From: Stentor roeselii
Lineage: Eukaryota; Ciliophora; Heterotrichea; Heterotrichida; Stentoridae
Direction of reading: 5' to 3'
Assembly: GCA_006503475.1 (NCBI GenBank)
Contig: RSEH01000247.1
Span: 1 to 64,000, forward strand
DNA length: 64,000 nt
The translations under genes and the position numbers were made by a program. The notes under the pieces are model-generated. The model was not told the DNA's origin. It saw only the letters and a program-made list of their open reading frames with translations, and did not search any database. Shown here one piece after another: positions 45,435 through 56,000 of the stretch; the stretch's first letter is position 1; each line of letters starts with the position of its first letter.

Positions 45435-47663
45435 TTAAGAATTTTTTATCAGGTGAAGAATTTCTTGACTTTTTTCTAGATGGAGAAAACCTGTCAGGGT
45501 GTTAATGAAATTACTGTCGAGGATCTCGATGATGAAGCAGTTTTCATTGTTTTGGACTTTGTATTCCCAGAAGACTAGACGAGAGGAATAGTACATTAGG
45601 ACTGAAAAATAATTTTCTGATGTTTGAAATACTTTAAACCCACAAAAGTACTTAAAGACTTGTTTATTCAGAATCACTTGTTTGCATAGGATTTTATTTA
45701 CTATTACCCTTAAGTCCTCAACCATGTCCATGAAATTTACAAGGCTTCTTGAATTTAAATCGATTATATCTCCAGTTTCAGTTCTTTTTAGTCGGACTGT
45801 GTAAAGAAAAATGTCGATAAAGGAAGTGGAAGTTATTTCTTCTGATGATTTTAGATGAGAACGACTTAAAATGTTATTCAATGTCGCTGATGATAAAGAT
45901 GGTCCTGGTTTTTTTATGTTTAAATTTGAGTCTATTTCTAAGTAAAAGTAATGAAAAATCGATTCTTCTCTTTCGAATAATGCGACTGAATAAGTGTCTG
46001 AGACTCTTGATATTATTAATATCACTGGAGAAAATCGGAAAAATGGGGCGAGGGTCATGCAGTCTTTTTTTAACAGATGGTCTAGAAAATTTTCGTTTGT
46101 TTTTGGCTTTATTGAGAGTTTTAAGATGTTTCGGTGTTCTGATGGACTTCGTTTCCAGGAACTTAAAAGTTTTTGTCTTATGTGGAAATCATGGTCATTT
46201 AAACTGCGCTTTTTAGAAAAAATACTTTTTAATGAGTTTTTCGGATTCAGCTTACAAATCTTCTGAGATAAAAACGAAACAGTTCCCTTCAGCTGAATCT
46301 GGACACTAAAACTATTCCAAAGCCTGCAAATAAAAAGAATAGCAGAAAAATCATCAAGAAACATAGAATTAACCATTTTAACCTGTTCCATCTTAAGATC
46401 CATCAAATAAACAAGTTTTTCCTTCCTTTCCTCATTTTTTCTCATTTTTTTGTTACTTTTTTCCTGATTTTCTTTAAAACAATACAAAAACCTGACAAGT
46501 CGAGTATTAATCTCTCGACTCACTGTAGTTGATGGAGAATAACAACAGTTTGGATTAAAAACTTGCAAAAAAACCATATCTTTAGCGACAAACCTTTTTT
46601 CACAAGAGCCTCCAAAGACAATGAGTTTATCAGAATAACAAACCGAGCAATGTCCTTGTCTTGGAGCAATTTTATTGTAACCTTCAAATTCATGCCAAGA
46701 GTTTTCATTGAAGGAATAAAGCCAGATATCATTCAAACAGCCTTTAACACCCAAACCGCCAATAAGTGCAAAGACTCCTTCTTTCACCACACAAAGTGAA
46801 CTACATGCCCTAGCAGGTGGTCCCCCAGTGAGTTTTTTAACCCTAATCCTAAAAAACTCATCAAAACAAAACAAATCAAAAGCATCACAAATTTTTTCCC
46901 GACAAGTCCTTCCTCCAAAAACAAAAGCATTTCTACCAACAGCACAACAGGCCATCATTTCTCGATTTCTCAAAAAATCCTGATGAATTTGGCATTCCAG
47001 GTCTTCATTCCAGACAAGAGTTTGCAAGTCAAGTAAGAAAAAATCATTAAAAACATTATTTCCGTCTCCTCCTCCAAATAAAAACAAGTAGTCACCAGTT
47101 GTGAATAAAAGGCAGCCGGCCCTGCCGGCTGGAGAAGGACCCAGGGTGTTAATTTTTGCCCAAACTTCTGAATTTACATCAAAAGCCCAAAGATCGTTTA
47201 AGTAAATTGAACTGAATCCCCCGAATAATAGTAAAGTTTCATTGTAGAGTGAAATTGAACTGTTTAGGCGAAAGCCAGGACCTTTAGAAGTTTTCATTTC
47301 GATTAAATGAGTTAATAAGTCGAGTTTTCCCAGGAAAAAGTCATTCTTAGGGTTTTGACTTCGACCGCCATAGAAAAAAAGAATACTGTCGAAAAAAAGA
47401 TAAGAAAAATTTGTGAGTATCAGGTTTTCAGTATTTTTTAGATGGGATATCGGAAGAATTTCCCAGGTTTTTGAGGGGAATAGTGAAGAAAGTGATTTGA
47501 GATGTTTGGATTCTTGAGCTTTTAACAAGGTTGTTAAGGATTTTAGGGAATGACCAGATTTTGATGAGATTGATAAGATGTGGATCACCTAATTGGGAAG
47601 TACTTTTAGTTTCAGTCCATCGCTGATGTTTTCAAGGATGGACTCAAGCGAGTGAGACAACAT
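45435..47663 (-). CDS. Kelch-repeat protein with one 15-nt intron
   Basis: Removing the intron at 47589-47603 gives 737 residues from the ATG at 47663 (MLSHSLESILENISDGLK). Residues about 75-400 hold six kelch blades with the GG doublet and spaced aromatic residues (SILFFYGGRSQNPKND, LLLFGGFSSIYLNDLWAFD, YLFLFGGGDGNNVFNDFFLL, NAFVFGGRTCREKICD, VFALIGGLGVKGCLNDIW, KLIVFGGSCEKRFVAKD), a beta-propeller for protein contacts. The C-terminal 300 residues are basic and unrecognised, with an RLKRTETGDII segment. Without the intron there would be no start ATG. Confidence 0.8.
47589..47603 (-). other. 15-nt intron GTACTTCCCAATTAG
   Basis: This phase-0 intron carries the in-frame TAG that otherwise blocks the kelch frame from its only ATG. 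After removal ...GLKLK joins VIHILSISS. The borders are GTA...TAG. Confidence 0.85.
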
Positions 47664-47711
47664 TACAAAGGGGGGGGTCAAACAATTCAAGACTTCCTAA
47701 TCTTATATATA

Positions 47712-49601
47712 CTAATTAACTCCAGTTGCAAGAAATTCCTTATCATTCACAAGTTTTCCTTTAACATAGACATGCTTAATAACTCCCAGCAAGTCCTGCC
47801 CCACAAAAGGCGACTGATACTTACATTCAGTGACCTTAGCCCTAGTCCACGGGTCCCAAACAACAAGATCAGCAAATTTTCCAACTTCAATACTTCCTCT
47901 TTCCTTATCAACTTCAAGTACTTTCGCTGGGTGAAGACTCATCCATTTCGCAAGTCTCACAATATAATGTTCCAAAAGTTCTTTTCTTGTTATTGGAATG
48001 TTTAACACTGTCCAAACAGCCTGCAAACTACACCCAAGAGATGCGATTCCATTCAAGGATTGTTGGAAATTGTTAAATGGCTTGTGAGATGGGTCTATGT
48101 TCACGTGTTGAGATGTTATTAAATCGATTCCTTTCAGTTTTAAAAGATCCCATAAAAGGTTGAAGTTTCCTCGGTTTCGGATTGGAGGAGCGTTTTTGAA
48201 ACGGGTGTCACCTGTTGAGACTGAGTCGCTGTTGAAATAGAGATGAGCTGCAGGAATCTCACAAGTAACATTCTTAAACTTCTGCTTGATCTGCCTAATC
48301 CTATTCAAAGCACCAACAGAAGAAATATTCTGAAAGTGAACCTTCGAATGACTTTCCAAATACTCTACAATTTTTTCAATTCCAGCGATTTCCCAATGTT
48401 CCGGATAATTTGCAAGATGATGAACATAATACTCTTGACTTTCATTTTTACATTCACGTTTAATAACAATGCTAGAAGGCCGAAGCAGTTCTTTCCTCGT
48501 AGAAAATTTCGAAATGACAGTAGCTGAATGCGGTTCAGGTTCAGAAATCCGATCAAATGCAGAAGGCGACAAACTGAAAGAAAAGCATTTTTTAGGTAAA
48601 TTTTCATTACCAAAAGAAGTCGATCCAGAGCGGGAATAAGTGCTTTCTTCTGCTATTGATAAGTCTTTCATGTCATTTTGACAGGCCTTTATGCGTTCAT
48701 CGAGGTCGTTGTAGATGTCGTGGACGGTTAGATGCTTTTTCTTTGACCTGATTAAGTTACTCTCGGATTCTGTTGGCTTCAAGGTGGGGACTTGAGACAT
48801 TATTGGGTCGTCGTCAGAGACGGATCGTTTTTTTGTGTGGTTTACTGGAATTGAGTCGACGAATAATGACATCTTTCGAGTTTTTTCGAGTTCTGGGGAC
48901 TCCTCTTGTAGCTCTGGTGAATTTTCACTGCTTAATGACTCACTATCGGAAGATATCACGTCTGTAGGGAAGGCTGCAGCAAAAAATGTGTTTTCAGAGG
49001 TTTTGCTTCCTTTCCGGTCCTCAATCGGAAAAAGTCTCAAAGGCGAAGCCATATACAACAACCTTGGGTCAGGTAAAGTCGGATCAATAAAAAGTTTCAA
49101 TCCTCTATCATTGACAGTTTTCATAAAGTTCGCTAAGTTCGCCACAGTCTTCACATTAGGAGCAGGTGGAAAAAAATAAGCTTTAACAGCAAAAGTCTCA
49201 GGCTGAAGTGATTCAAATGAAAAGTTATCTCCAACACACTGAACGATTCCAACATCACAAAGAACTTCCTCAAAATCCTGCTGAGGTGTATAAAATCCTC
49301 TTTCAACTAATGCAAAAGTGACTCCTCCAGCTATAGCAGAGCGAGTTAAACATCTAAAGTCTTCCCATTCTTTCCTGATATTCAAGTCAATGATACCAGG
49401 AGAAACATAAAAGTTAGAAAAGTCTTTAATGTCATAATCTTTGTATTTTTGTTTCAAGCAGTTGAGTGAGTCAGTCGTTATCTGAATATCTGCTATTTTT
49501 GTATCATTTATTAGGATTATACCTCGAACTGCAGTTCTTGGGCGAGTTTCGTTAATACTTGTTAATACTAAGTGGTTACTGAAAATCCCGAGCTTGTTCA
49601 T
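47712..49601 (-). CDS. Allantoinase/dihydropyrimidinase-fold amidohydrolase lacking metal ligands, with a large insert
   Basis: The 629-residue product has the amidohydrolase composite fold: a beta-sandwich start (GIILINDTKIADIQ), the VSPGIIDLNIRKEWEDF block, ENIAHLY-like CEIPAAHLYFNS, DLITSQHVNIDPSHKP, GIASLGCSLQAVWTVLNI, and the terminal RGSIEVGKFADLVVWDP. In active enzymes the second block is PGxIDxHxH; here both His are gone (DLNIR), and the late D-H-A/S-P site is TSQHVN, so the metal site is lost. About 230 disordered residues rich in Ser/Glu are inserted near residue 190 (normal length is about 450). It may be a CRMP-like regulatory protein, as CRMPs are also inactive members. The start ATG at 49601 follows TATAATACC. 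Confidence 0.8.
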   Translation of the reverse strand: MNKLGIFSNHLVLTSINETRPRTAVRGIILINDTKIADIQITTDSLNCLKQKYKDYDIKDFSNFYVSPGIIDLNIRKEWEDFRCLTRSAIAGGVTFALVERGFYTPQQDFEEVLCDVGIVQCVGDNFSFESLQPETFAVKAYFFPPAPNVKTVANLANFMKTVNDRGLKLFIDPTLPDPRLLYMASPLRLFPIEDRKGSKTSENTFFAAAFPTDVISSDSESLSSENSPELQEESPELEKTRKMSLFVDSIPVNHTKKRSVSDDDPIMSQVPTLKPTESESNLIRSKKKHLTVHDIYNDLDERIKACQNDMKDLSIAEESTYSRSGSTSFGNENLPKKCFSFSLSPSAFDRISEPEPHSATVISKFSTRKELLRPSSIVIKRECKNESQEYYVHHLANYPEHWEIAGIEKIVEYLESHSKVHFQNISSVGALNRIRQIKQKFKNVTCEIPAAHLYFNSDSVSTGDTRFKNAPPIRNRGNFNLLWDLLKLKGIDLITSQHVNIDPSHKPFNNFQQSLNGIASLGCSLQAVWTVLNIPITRKELLEHYIVRLAKWMSLHPAKVLEVDKERGSIEVGKFADLVVWDPWTRAKVTECKYQSPFVGQDLLGVIKHVYVKGKLVNDKEFLATGVN

Positions 49602-49784
49602 TAGGTATTATAATAGTTTAAGTTATTTAAAAGGAAGGTTTTAAAATGAAATTGTTTATATTGAACATTGGGGCTTTATTAGTGAAAACTTTTAATTTTT
49701 AGAAAATTTTATCATTTTGCTGATCTTTTCAATATTGTTTAAACTTAACAAAATCTTCCATCTAGAACGATTCTAGTCTTATAA

Positions 49785-50321
49785 ATGGTAGAACCTGAAT
49801 CAAAAACTCAAGAAATGCTAAGCAAAGCAAACACTTTAAAAGAAGAAGGAAATAAGTACTTTAAAGCAGGTGAATATCAAGAAGCTATCAAGCGCTACGC
49901 GAAGATTTCCCTTTACATAAACGGGCTGGTATCAAAAGCCGACATGATGGCGCAGTACTCAAGAAACCTTGTCTCAGATGCTGAAAAAGAACAAGTCGAC
50001 GACTTGAAACATTCAACGAATTCAAACATGGCCGCCGCATTCTTAGAGCTAAAAAACTACCAAAAAGTAATCCAAAAGGCAAGTATCGCCTTAGAGGTCA
50101 AAGAGCATCCAAAGGCCTTTTATCGTCGAGCACTTGCTTATATTGAACTTGGAGACCCTGAACTTGCAGCGAAAGACCTTTTAAAAGCAAAACAATCAAA
50201 TCCTAAAGACCCTCTCATTTTAAAGGCTGAGGAAAAGTTGCAGATGAAAAGACTGGAAATCATGAGAATTGAAAAAAAGAAGTATCAAGGTTTTTTTGAG
50301 AAGTTAAATAATGAAGAATGA
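49785..50321 (+). CDS. TPR protein, FKBP/AIP-type co-chaperone module
   Basis: The 178-residue product has three tetratricopeptide repeats (ANTLKEEGNKYFKAGEYQEA, NSNMAAAFLELKNYQKVIQK, AFYRRALAYIELGDPELAAK) and a charged C-terminal helix. The K-x-x-GN-x-x-F, N-x-x-A-x-x-x-L and R-R-A residues fit the TPR clamp that holds the EEVD tail of Hsp90/Hsp70. The FKBP domain usually in front is missing. Stop is TGA, with an in-frame TAA seven codons later. The start follows CTTATAA directly. Confidence 0.8.
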   Translation: MVEPESKTQEMLSKANTLKEEGNKYFKAGEYQEAIKRYAKISLYINGLVSKADMMAQYSRNLVSDAEKEQVDDLKHSTNSNMAAAFLELKNYQKVIQKASIALEVKEHPKAFYRRALAYIELGDPELAAKDLLKAKQSNPKDPLILKAEEKLQMKRLEIMRIEKKKYQGFFEKLNNEE

Positions 50322-50368
50322 TTTTTTTCCTGTTTTAATTAAAAAAAGTTGAAAAGCTTTTCAAATAA

Positions 50369-52189
50369 ATGGATTTAATAGGACAAGTTATTGAATTTTT
50401 AAAAGAACAGAGACTTGACCCGATTGTAAAAACGATTCTAAACGAGCAGAAAAACCCGAAAAAGCCCTCGACTCAGGAAACTTGGCTTAATTCTGCTATT
50501 TCGGAGTATTGCAAACAACCTTTAGCGCCTCAGGACCAGAAGACCATGCAAAACTTTCTTAAAAAATTGGCGAAAAAACCTCTTCCGAAGCCTCCGAAAC
50601 TTTCGAAAATACCCAGAACGCTTCAGAAACCTGTCGTTGCACCTGTTTTGGCACCGCCTGAGGTTAGAACTTCGAAGCCTTCTGAAGTGGCGTCTGTGGA
50701 GGATGATGAGTTGTTCTCTGCGTCTCAAATTGATCCGAAGCAGGATTATTCTTCGATTATTCAACCTTCGAATATGTCTTTTGGACCTTTAGTGCTGGAA
50801 GATGATGTTGTTGATGAGTATGATAATGATGATGATTGCGGGTTTACTACTATAGAGTGCAAAGTAGACGAGTTATCAACAGCAGGTAAAGAAATAGCAG
50901 AAAAAAACGGTTTCCCCGAGCGAGGAATGTCAAAATCAAAGCCTCCCGACAGTCGTTTAGGTTTTACTCGAGAAGAAAGCCTAATCGAGGACAAAAAATC
51001 CGAGCGTCTCCTTCCAGACCACGTGAAATTTCCGAATTCAAACGACCCGTACTACCCAGTCGAGTTAGAAAACGTAATTTACGACTGCTACAACTTAAAA
51101 GTCCTTTACGACCGTGAAAAAACCGGTTTCGAAGAGACAAAAGACTTCCAAATCGTAATCGGAAGTATAATCGCTGGAAGATATCAAGTAGTAGAATTTT
51201 TAGGTTCAGCAGCATTTTCCAAAGCGATTCAATGTAAGGACTTAATAAAAAAAGACATGGTTTGTTTGAAGATCATTGAAAACAACAAGGATTACATGGA
51301 CCAGAGCATTGATGAGATAAAGATTTTGAAGTATGTGAATGCGAATGGCAATGTGGATGATAAAAATATTATTAAGTATATTGACTGCTTTTATCATAAG
51401 GAACATCTCATCATTGTGACAGAACTGCTTAAGGATAATCTTTATGAGTTTTTGAAGTATAACAGAGAACATGATAAAAAACTTTACTTTACTCCTGGTC
51501 GAATACAAAAAGTCGCTTATCAGGTACTTAAAGGTCTTGAACATATACATTCTTTGAATCTTATTCATTGTGATTTGAAACCTGAGAATATTTTAATCAA
51601 GTCGTATTCGAAGTGTGAAGTCAAAATTATTGACCTTGGGAGTGCTTGTTTCATTCATGATCATCTTGGGTCTTATGTGCAAAGTAGGTCTTATCGTGCT
51701 CCTGAAGTGATTTTGGGATGTCAGTATGATTATCGTATCGACGTCTGGTCCCTAGGGTGCATTTTATTCGAGTTGTACACAGGAAACGTATTATTCCAAA
51801 ACAACTCAGTCCAAGAACTACTAACCCGAGTCCTGGGGATATGCGGTCCTTTACCCGAAGAGGTCCACAAGACCGGCCGTCACACAAACAAATTCTTCAC
51901 AAAAGAAAAAGTCGTATTCCAAGAGGTCGAAGAAGAAAGAAACCTAGACAACCGTCACCTATCAGAAGAAATGATCGAACTAATAAAAATGGCAAGAAAA
52001 AACCGTAAAAAAATCAAAATGTTCATCCCAAAGCGTTCAAGTCTTCGTCACAGGATGCACTGCAACGACCTGATCTTTGTCGACTTCATCAAATCTTTAC
52101 TAGACCCTGACAAAGACCGTCGACCGACAGTGGCTGAAGCATTAAGACATCCTTTTATAACCGAGTGCAAATATGAAGATGGACTTTAA
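50369..52189 (+). CDS. DYRK-family protein kinase with an N-terminal LisH-like segment
   Basis: The 606-residue product has a kinase domain at residues about 265-600. It has VCLKII (the ATP Lys), a HCDLKPEN catalytic loop (HRD with Cys for Arg, as in DYRKs), DLG in place of DFG, the activation-loop YVQSRSYRAPEVILG with DYRK-type Tyr and SRxYRAPE, and DVWSLGCILFELYTGNVLFQ. The first 45 residues (GQVIEFLKEQRLDPIVKTIL) look like a LisH dimerisation motif. A CMGC-type insert with basic residues (MARKNRKKIKMFIPKRSSLR) lies near the end. DYRKs phosphorylate Ser/Thr and autophosphorylate Tyr. The N-terminal LisH placement resembles DYRKs of plants and protists. Confidence 0.85.
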   Translation: MDLIGQVIEFLKEQRLDPIVKTILNEQKNPKKPSTQETWLNSAISEYCKQPLAPQDQKTMQNFLKKLAKKPLPKPPKLSKIPRTLQKPVVAPVLAPPEVRTSKPSEVASVEDDELFSASQIDPKQDYSSIIQPSNMSFGPLVLEDDVVDEYDNDDDCGFTTIECKVDELSTAGKEIAEKNGFPERGMSKSKPPDSRLGFTREESLIEDKKSERLLPDHVKFPNSNDPYYPVELENVIYDCYNLKVLYDREKTGFEETKDFQIVIGSIIAGRYQVVEFLGSAAFSKAIQCKDLIKKDMVCLKIIENNKDYMDQSIDEIKILKYVNANGNVDDKNIIKYIDCFYHKEHLIIVTELLKDNLYEFLKYNREHDKKLYFTPGRIQKVAYQVLKGLEHIHSLNLIHCDLKPENILIKSYSKCEVKIIDLGSACFIHDHLGSYVQSRSYRAPEVILGCQYDYRIDVWSLGCILFELYTGNVLFQNNSVQELLTRVLGICGPLPEEVHKTGRHTNKFFTKEKVVFQEVEEERNLDNRHLSEEMIELIKMARKNRKKIKMFIPKRSSLRHRMHCNDLIFVDFIKSLLDPDKDRRPTVAEALRHPFITECKYEDGL

Positions 52190-52200
52190 TATTAGTATAG

Positions 52201-53076
52201 ATGAATTTATTTGAACTTCTCTTTCAAGAACAAAATGACTTGTTTTCAAAATTCTTCTTCTCAGCACCTTTCGCCGTTCATTCAAAAATCCTTCTTCAAG
52301 AAGGTCAGTTTAAAAATCAAATCATTCAACATCGCTCTGATGGACTTGAAATACGTTCAGCAGTCTTAGTTCCTCTTCATTTGAAAAACGGCTTCGATGG
52401 ACGGGTCAAAGTTCAGAAGTCGTCTTCAGGACTTTACAAAGTAAGACTATTTCTTGAACAAGAAAAAGACCTGCATAAGACTCATGCTTTAATTCAATAT
52501 CAAGTCGTTCAACATGGCATGTTTCTTAGATCAAAGCCACAAATCGGCCTCAGCTTCGCTTCGGAAAAAGTCTCTTTAGAAGCAAGGTTGAAAGGAAATC
52601 CTTTTATTATGGACTTTGGGTTAACTTCGAATTTTCAGCAGTTTTTTATGGGACTTTCTTTGAAACTTGCTGTGAATAGTCAGAAATATACGGAATATGC
52701 TTTTGCTTTTGGAAGGACTGGGAAAAATTATAGAATTATTGCGAAACATACTGCGAATGAAGTCGCTTTTGGAACTTTTTCGCTGTTTCAGGGGATTAGA
52801 CTTGGAGATAATACCCAGGCGGCTTCGGTTATTAGGAGTAGGTGGAATGTGAAGGAAACTTTCATGCAAGTCGCTCTTAGACATGTCAGGGATGATCTTG
52901 TTTATAAGGGAAAAGTTTCTAGTGATGGAAGGACTGCTTTTGTTGTCAATAAAAAAATGAATGATTTGTTTGATTTTTGCTTTGCTGTTGATTTTGATTT
53001 GAAGGAAGTTACGAGTTGTAGGGTTGCTGATTATAATCTTGGGGTTTTGATTAATTTTAAATATCGAGGTGAGTAA
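52201..53076 (+). CDS. Mitochondrial porin-like (VDAC-type) beta-barrel protein, putative
   Basis: The 291-residue product has an amphipathic start (FELLFQEQNDLFSKFFF) and then alternating strands (IRSAVLVPLHLKNGFDGRV, YKVRLFLEQEKDLHKTHAL, QIGLSFASEKVSLEARLKG, TFMQVALRHVRDDLVYKGKV), ending with DYNLGVLINFKYRGE, which fits a mitochondrial beta-signal. Length and strand number match VDAC/Tom40-type barrels (about 280-300 aa, 19 strands). No sequence identity is claimed. It begins 11 bp after the kinase stop on the same strand. Confidence 0.5.
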   Translation: MNLFELLFQEQNDLFSKFFFSAPFAVHSKILLQEGQFKNQIIQHRSDGLEIRSAVLVPLHLKNGFDGRVKVQKSSSGLYKVRLFLEQEKDLHKTHALIQYQVVQHGMFLRSKPQIGLSFASEKVSLEARLKGNPFIMDFGLTSNFQQFFMGLSLKLAVNSQKYTEYAFAFGRTGKNYRIIAKHTANEVAFGTFSLFQGIRLGDNTQAASVIRSRWNVKETFMQVALRHVRDDLVYKGKVSSDGRTAFVVNKKMNDLFDFCFAVDFDLKEVTSCRVADYNLGVLINFKYRGE

Positions 53077-56000
53077 TTAAGTGGCTTTAGTTGGTTGGTT
53101 TGATTAGGGTATTTAGGTATTAGGTTGGGTAATGAGTGGTAGAAGACTTATTATTAAAAATAGTGATTTTTTGATAGTTTAAAATTTTATCTTATAAATT
53201 TCTTTACTTTAGGATTTTGGAGATTTTTTTAGGTTAATTTTTTTTCATGTGATTAAATTTACCTTGGTTTTAAAATTTCCTTACTTTTCTTTTATATAAG
53301 CTTATCTTGGATATGTTAGTTTTTTTCTAATATATTTTTTATTTCTTCAAGATAAGTTTATTTTCTCTAAAATAATATATTTTTTATTTTCTAACTTTCA
53401 TTGATCTTTATGTCTTCAAATTATTTATTTTTAAGCACATTCAAAAAAGCTTAAGCTGATTATGATTATCTTTTCTATAATTTCGTTTTTTACTAAAGAA
53501 TATTCATGAATTTTCTAAATTAAAATATGGAAGATTTACCCAAAATAGAATTGAGAAAATTACAAAATCAGTTTTATCACTATAACAGAAATTCATTTGT
53601 TGATGAGAATTCAAGTTCATATCTTTTGATGAATTTTTTTTCTCTAAATGAAAGATTTCTGTCATTTGAAATTAATTATTTTGGTTTTTAGTTACTTATT
53701 AATTTCGATAATTCTTGATATTGAATCGATTTAATGATAGAATTTTAGAGATATTGTAACTTTCCAATTTTATAGAGTATTGTTGAGAGTTGCATAGGTT
53801 TATAATTATTATATTCTTGATAGAGTTGATGAATGTTTCTTTGATAATTTTGTGATTTAACTAATAACCTCTAAATCCAAGTTTAGCCAGAGCCTAGTCT
53901 TTAATAAATACTATGGACCATCAACACTTTCCTAAGATTTTAAAGAGGCATCAATATAAAATGATTTTCTAAAATTTTTAAGCTTATTTTACAGTTTAAA
54001 TATAATATAAATAAATAATGTACTGATACTGTCTCTAATCCTATAATTTCTTTTTTTAGTCATGATTGTAAATAATCAATAATTCACTTATCATTATATC
54101 GAAAATCTTAAATAGTCAAACTGGAAGAAAATTTTACACTTTTTACTTAAAAATCTCTTAAAACCTGAAGAAAGGATCAACTTTTAATTTCGATTTCTCA
54201 TTTAATAAATTTTCAATTTGAATAGATTCCATTACTTAAAATTGATTTTTCATGAATTTCTTTAGGATCTAAATTTAGTTCAGATATAAAATGCTAGCTT
54301 CTTTAAATTTTCGGATAATTTTTCTAGTCTGTGCTTAAAAAATTCATATCAATTAAAATGAATCAGTTTTTTTAGAATCTGAATAAGTTCAATAAATTTT
54401 TCTAAGGAATCTTTGAGTATTTGCAGTAGTTTCATTGATATTCAATGAGTTTTGATAGTATTTTTTAGTCTAGGCGTGCTTTTTTAAGATTTTTCAGTTC
54501 ATTTGTTTTTCGATTAAGTTTAACGATCATTTTTTTTAAATATAATAAAGAAATCTACTGTTTTATTCACGATTTTATCAGATTTTTATGATCTGAATGA
54601 ATATTTTACTCTAATTTGATATATGATGCCTATTTATATAAAGTATTAGTAAAATAATTGACAAAAATAAATTGATTAAAATAAATCAAAATTAAAGATA
54701 GAGTGATGCGAATCTGCTATGAAAACTAGATTTTTAAGTTGTTTTTATTAGGAAATATAAATTTAGACTTTAGAATTCAATTTCAAAAGTATTAAATTAA
54801 TAAAGAATCACTAATGAGGTTAAATTACTATTTAAAGGACTTTAGAAAAAGGAATTTCAAGATATATTTATTTTATCGAATATTCACTATTGGAATGGCT
54901 TTATTTTAATATATGAGGATTTTATGAGATTAAATATTAAATAGAATGAATTTTTGCCCAAACAGCAGCCTAACTCCTAGATCGATGAAATTATAAAAGG
55001 ATAAGTCATTAGGAGATATTGTTCTGATTTTATAAAGAATTATGGTTCTTTCTAGTGGCAAGAATTATTTTCACTTTTGGGTTAATATGTTGTTTAATTT
55101 GAATGAAGAATTTGTAATAATGTAAAGGTGAGAAATCAACTTTGTAATTGATTGAAAACTTATCGATGCATAAATGAAGACAAGGCTTCAAAGAACTTTT
55201 CTTCTTCAAATGATATTGATTTGATTTTCATAGTTATAATGGTTTCATCTGATAGCGAATCGAATATTATTGAAAAAAATACTTTTGAATAATGCAGTCT
55301 ATCTTAAGCAGATGTTTTAACACAAATCTCTAAAAGGAAGTGTTTTATATTTTTACTAATGAGCAGACAGAATGAAGAAATATTTTCCTGTTAATATTAT
55401 TCCTCACATTCTCATTAATCTGCCCATACTAAAATTAAAAAAATACAGTATATGACTTAAATTCACAAAGAGAGCTTTTGAAAACTTCATAGATCTATTC
55501 CATCAAACCTTTTTCTAAAATTCCAATTCATAACAACACTAAAGATCTATTCGCATTAAAACAACCCAGTTTCAACCTATTTTCTTAAAAGTTTCACTTA
55601 ACAGTTTAAATACTCGAAAACATAAAAAACTTCTACTTTTTACTACCTTCAATAAAAACCTTACAATTGGTTCTAATTCTTATTCTCAGTCTTTCCTTGT
55701 CACTATTAACATGTCAAATATTTTTAATTGTAAATCAAAGAAACTCTGAAATCAAAAAAAAATTTCCCACTCATATTTAAAAATCTGTAAATTGATTAAA
55801 TATTTCTGGAATTTCTTATGATCCTTTTCTGGTCCAAGTTTTAAATGATTAGGCAGGACCGAGCATGATGATTGACGAATTTATTCCTGGTGTTTAAGTC
55901 TTTAAGAGGGAATTGATTGAGTTGAAGATTTCTTATATGTTAAGGTTTGGAAATTATTTTTGAGATTTAAGGTTTTTAGGAGAAATGTTTCAGACTGGTA

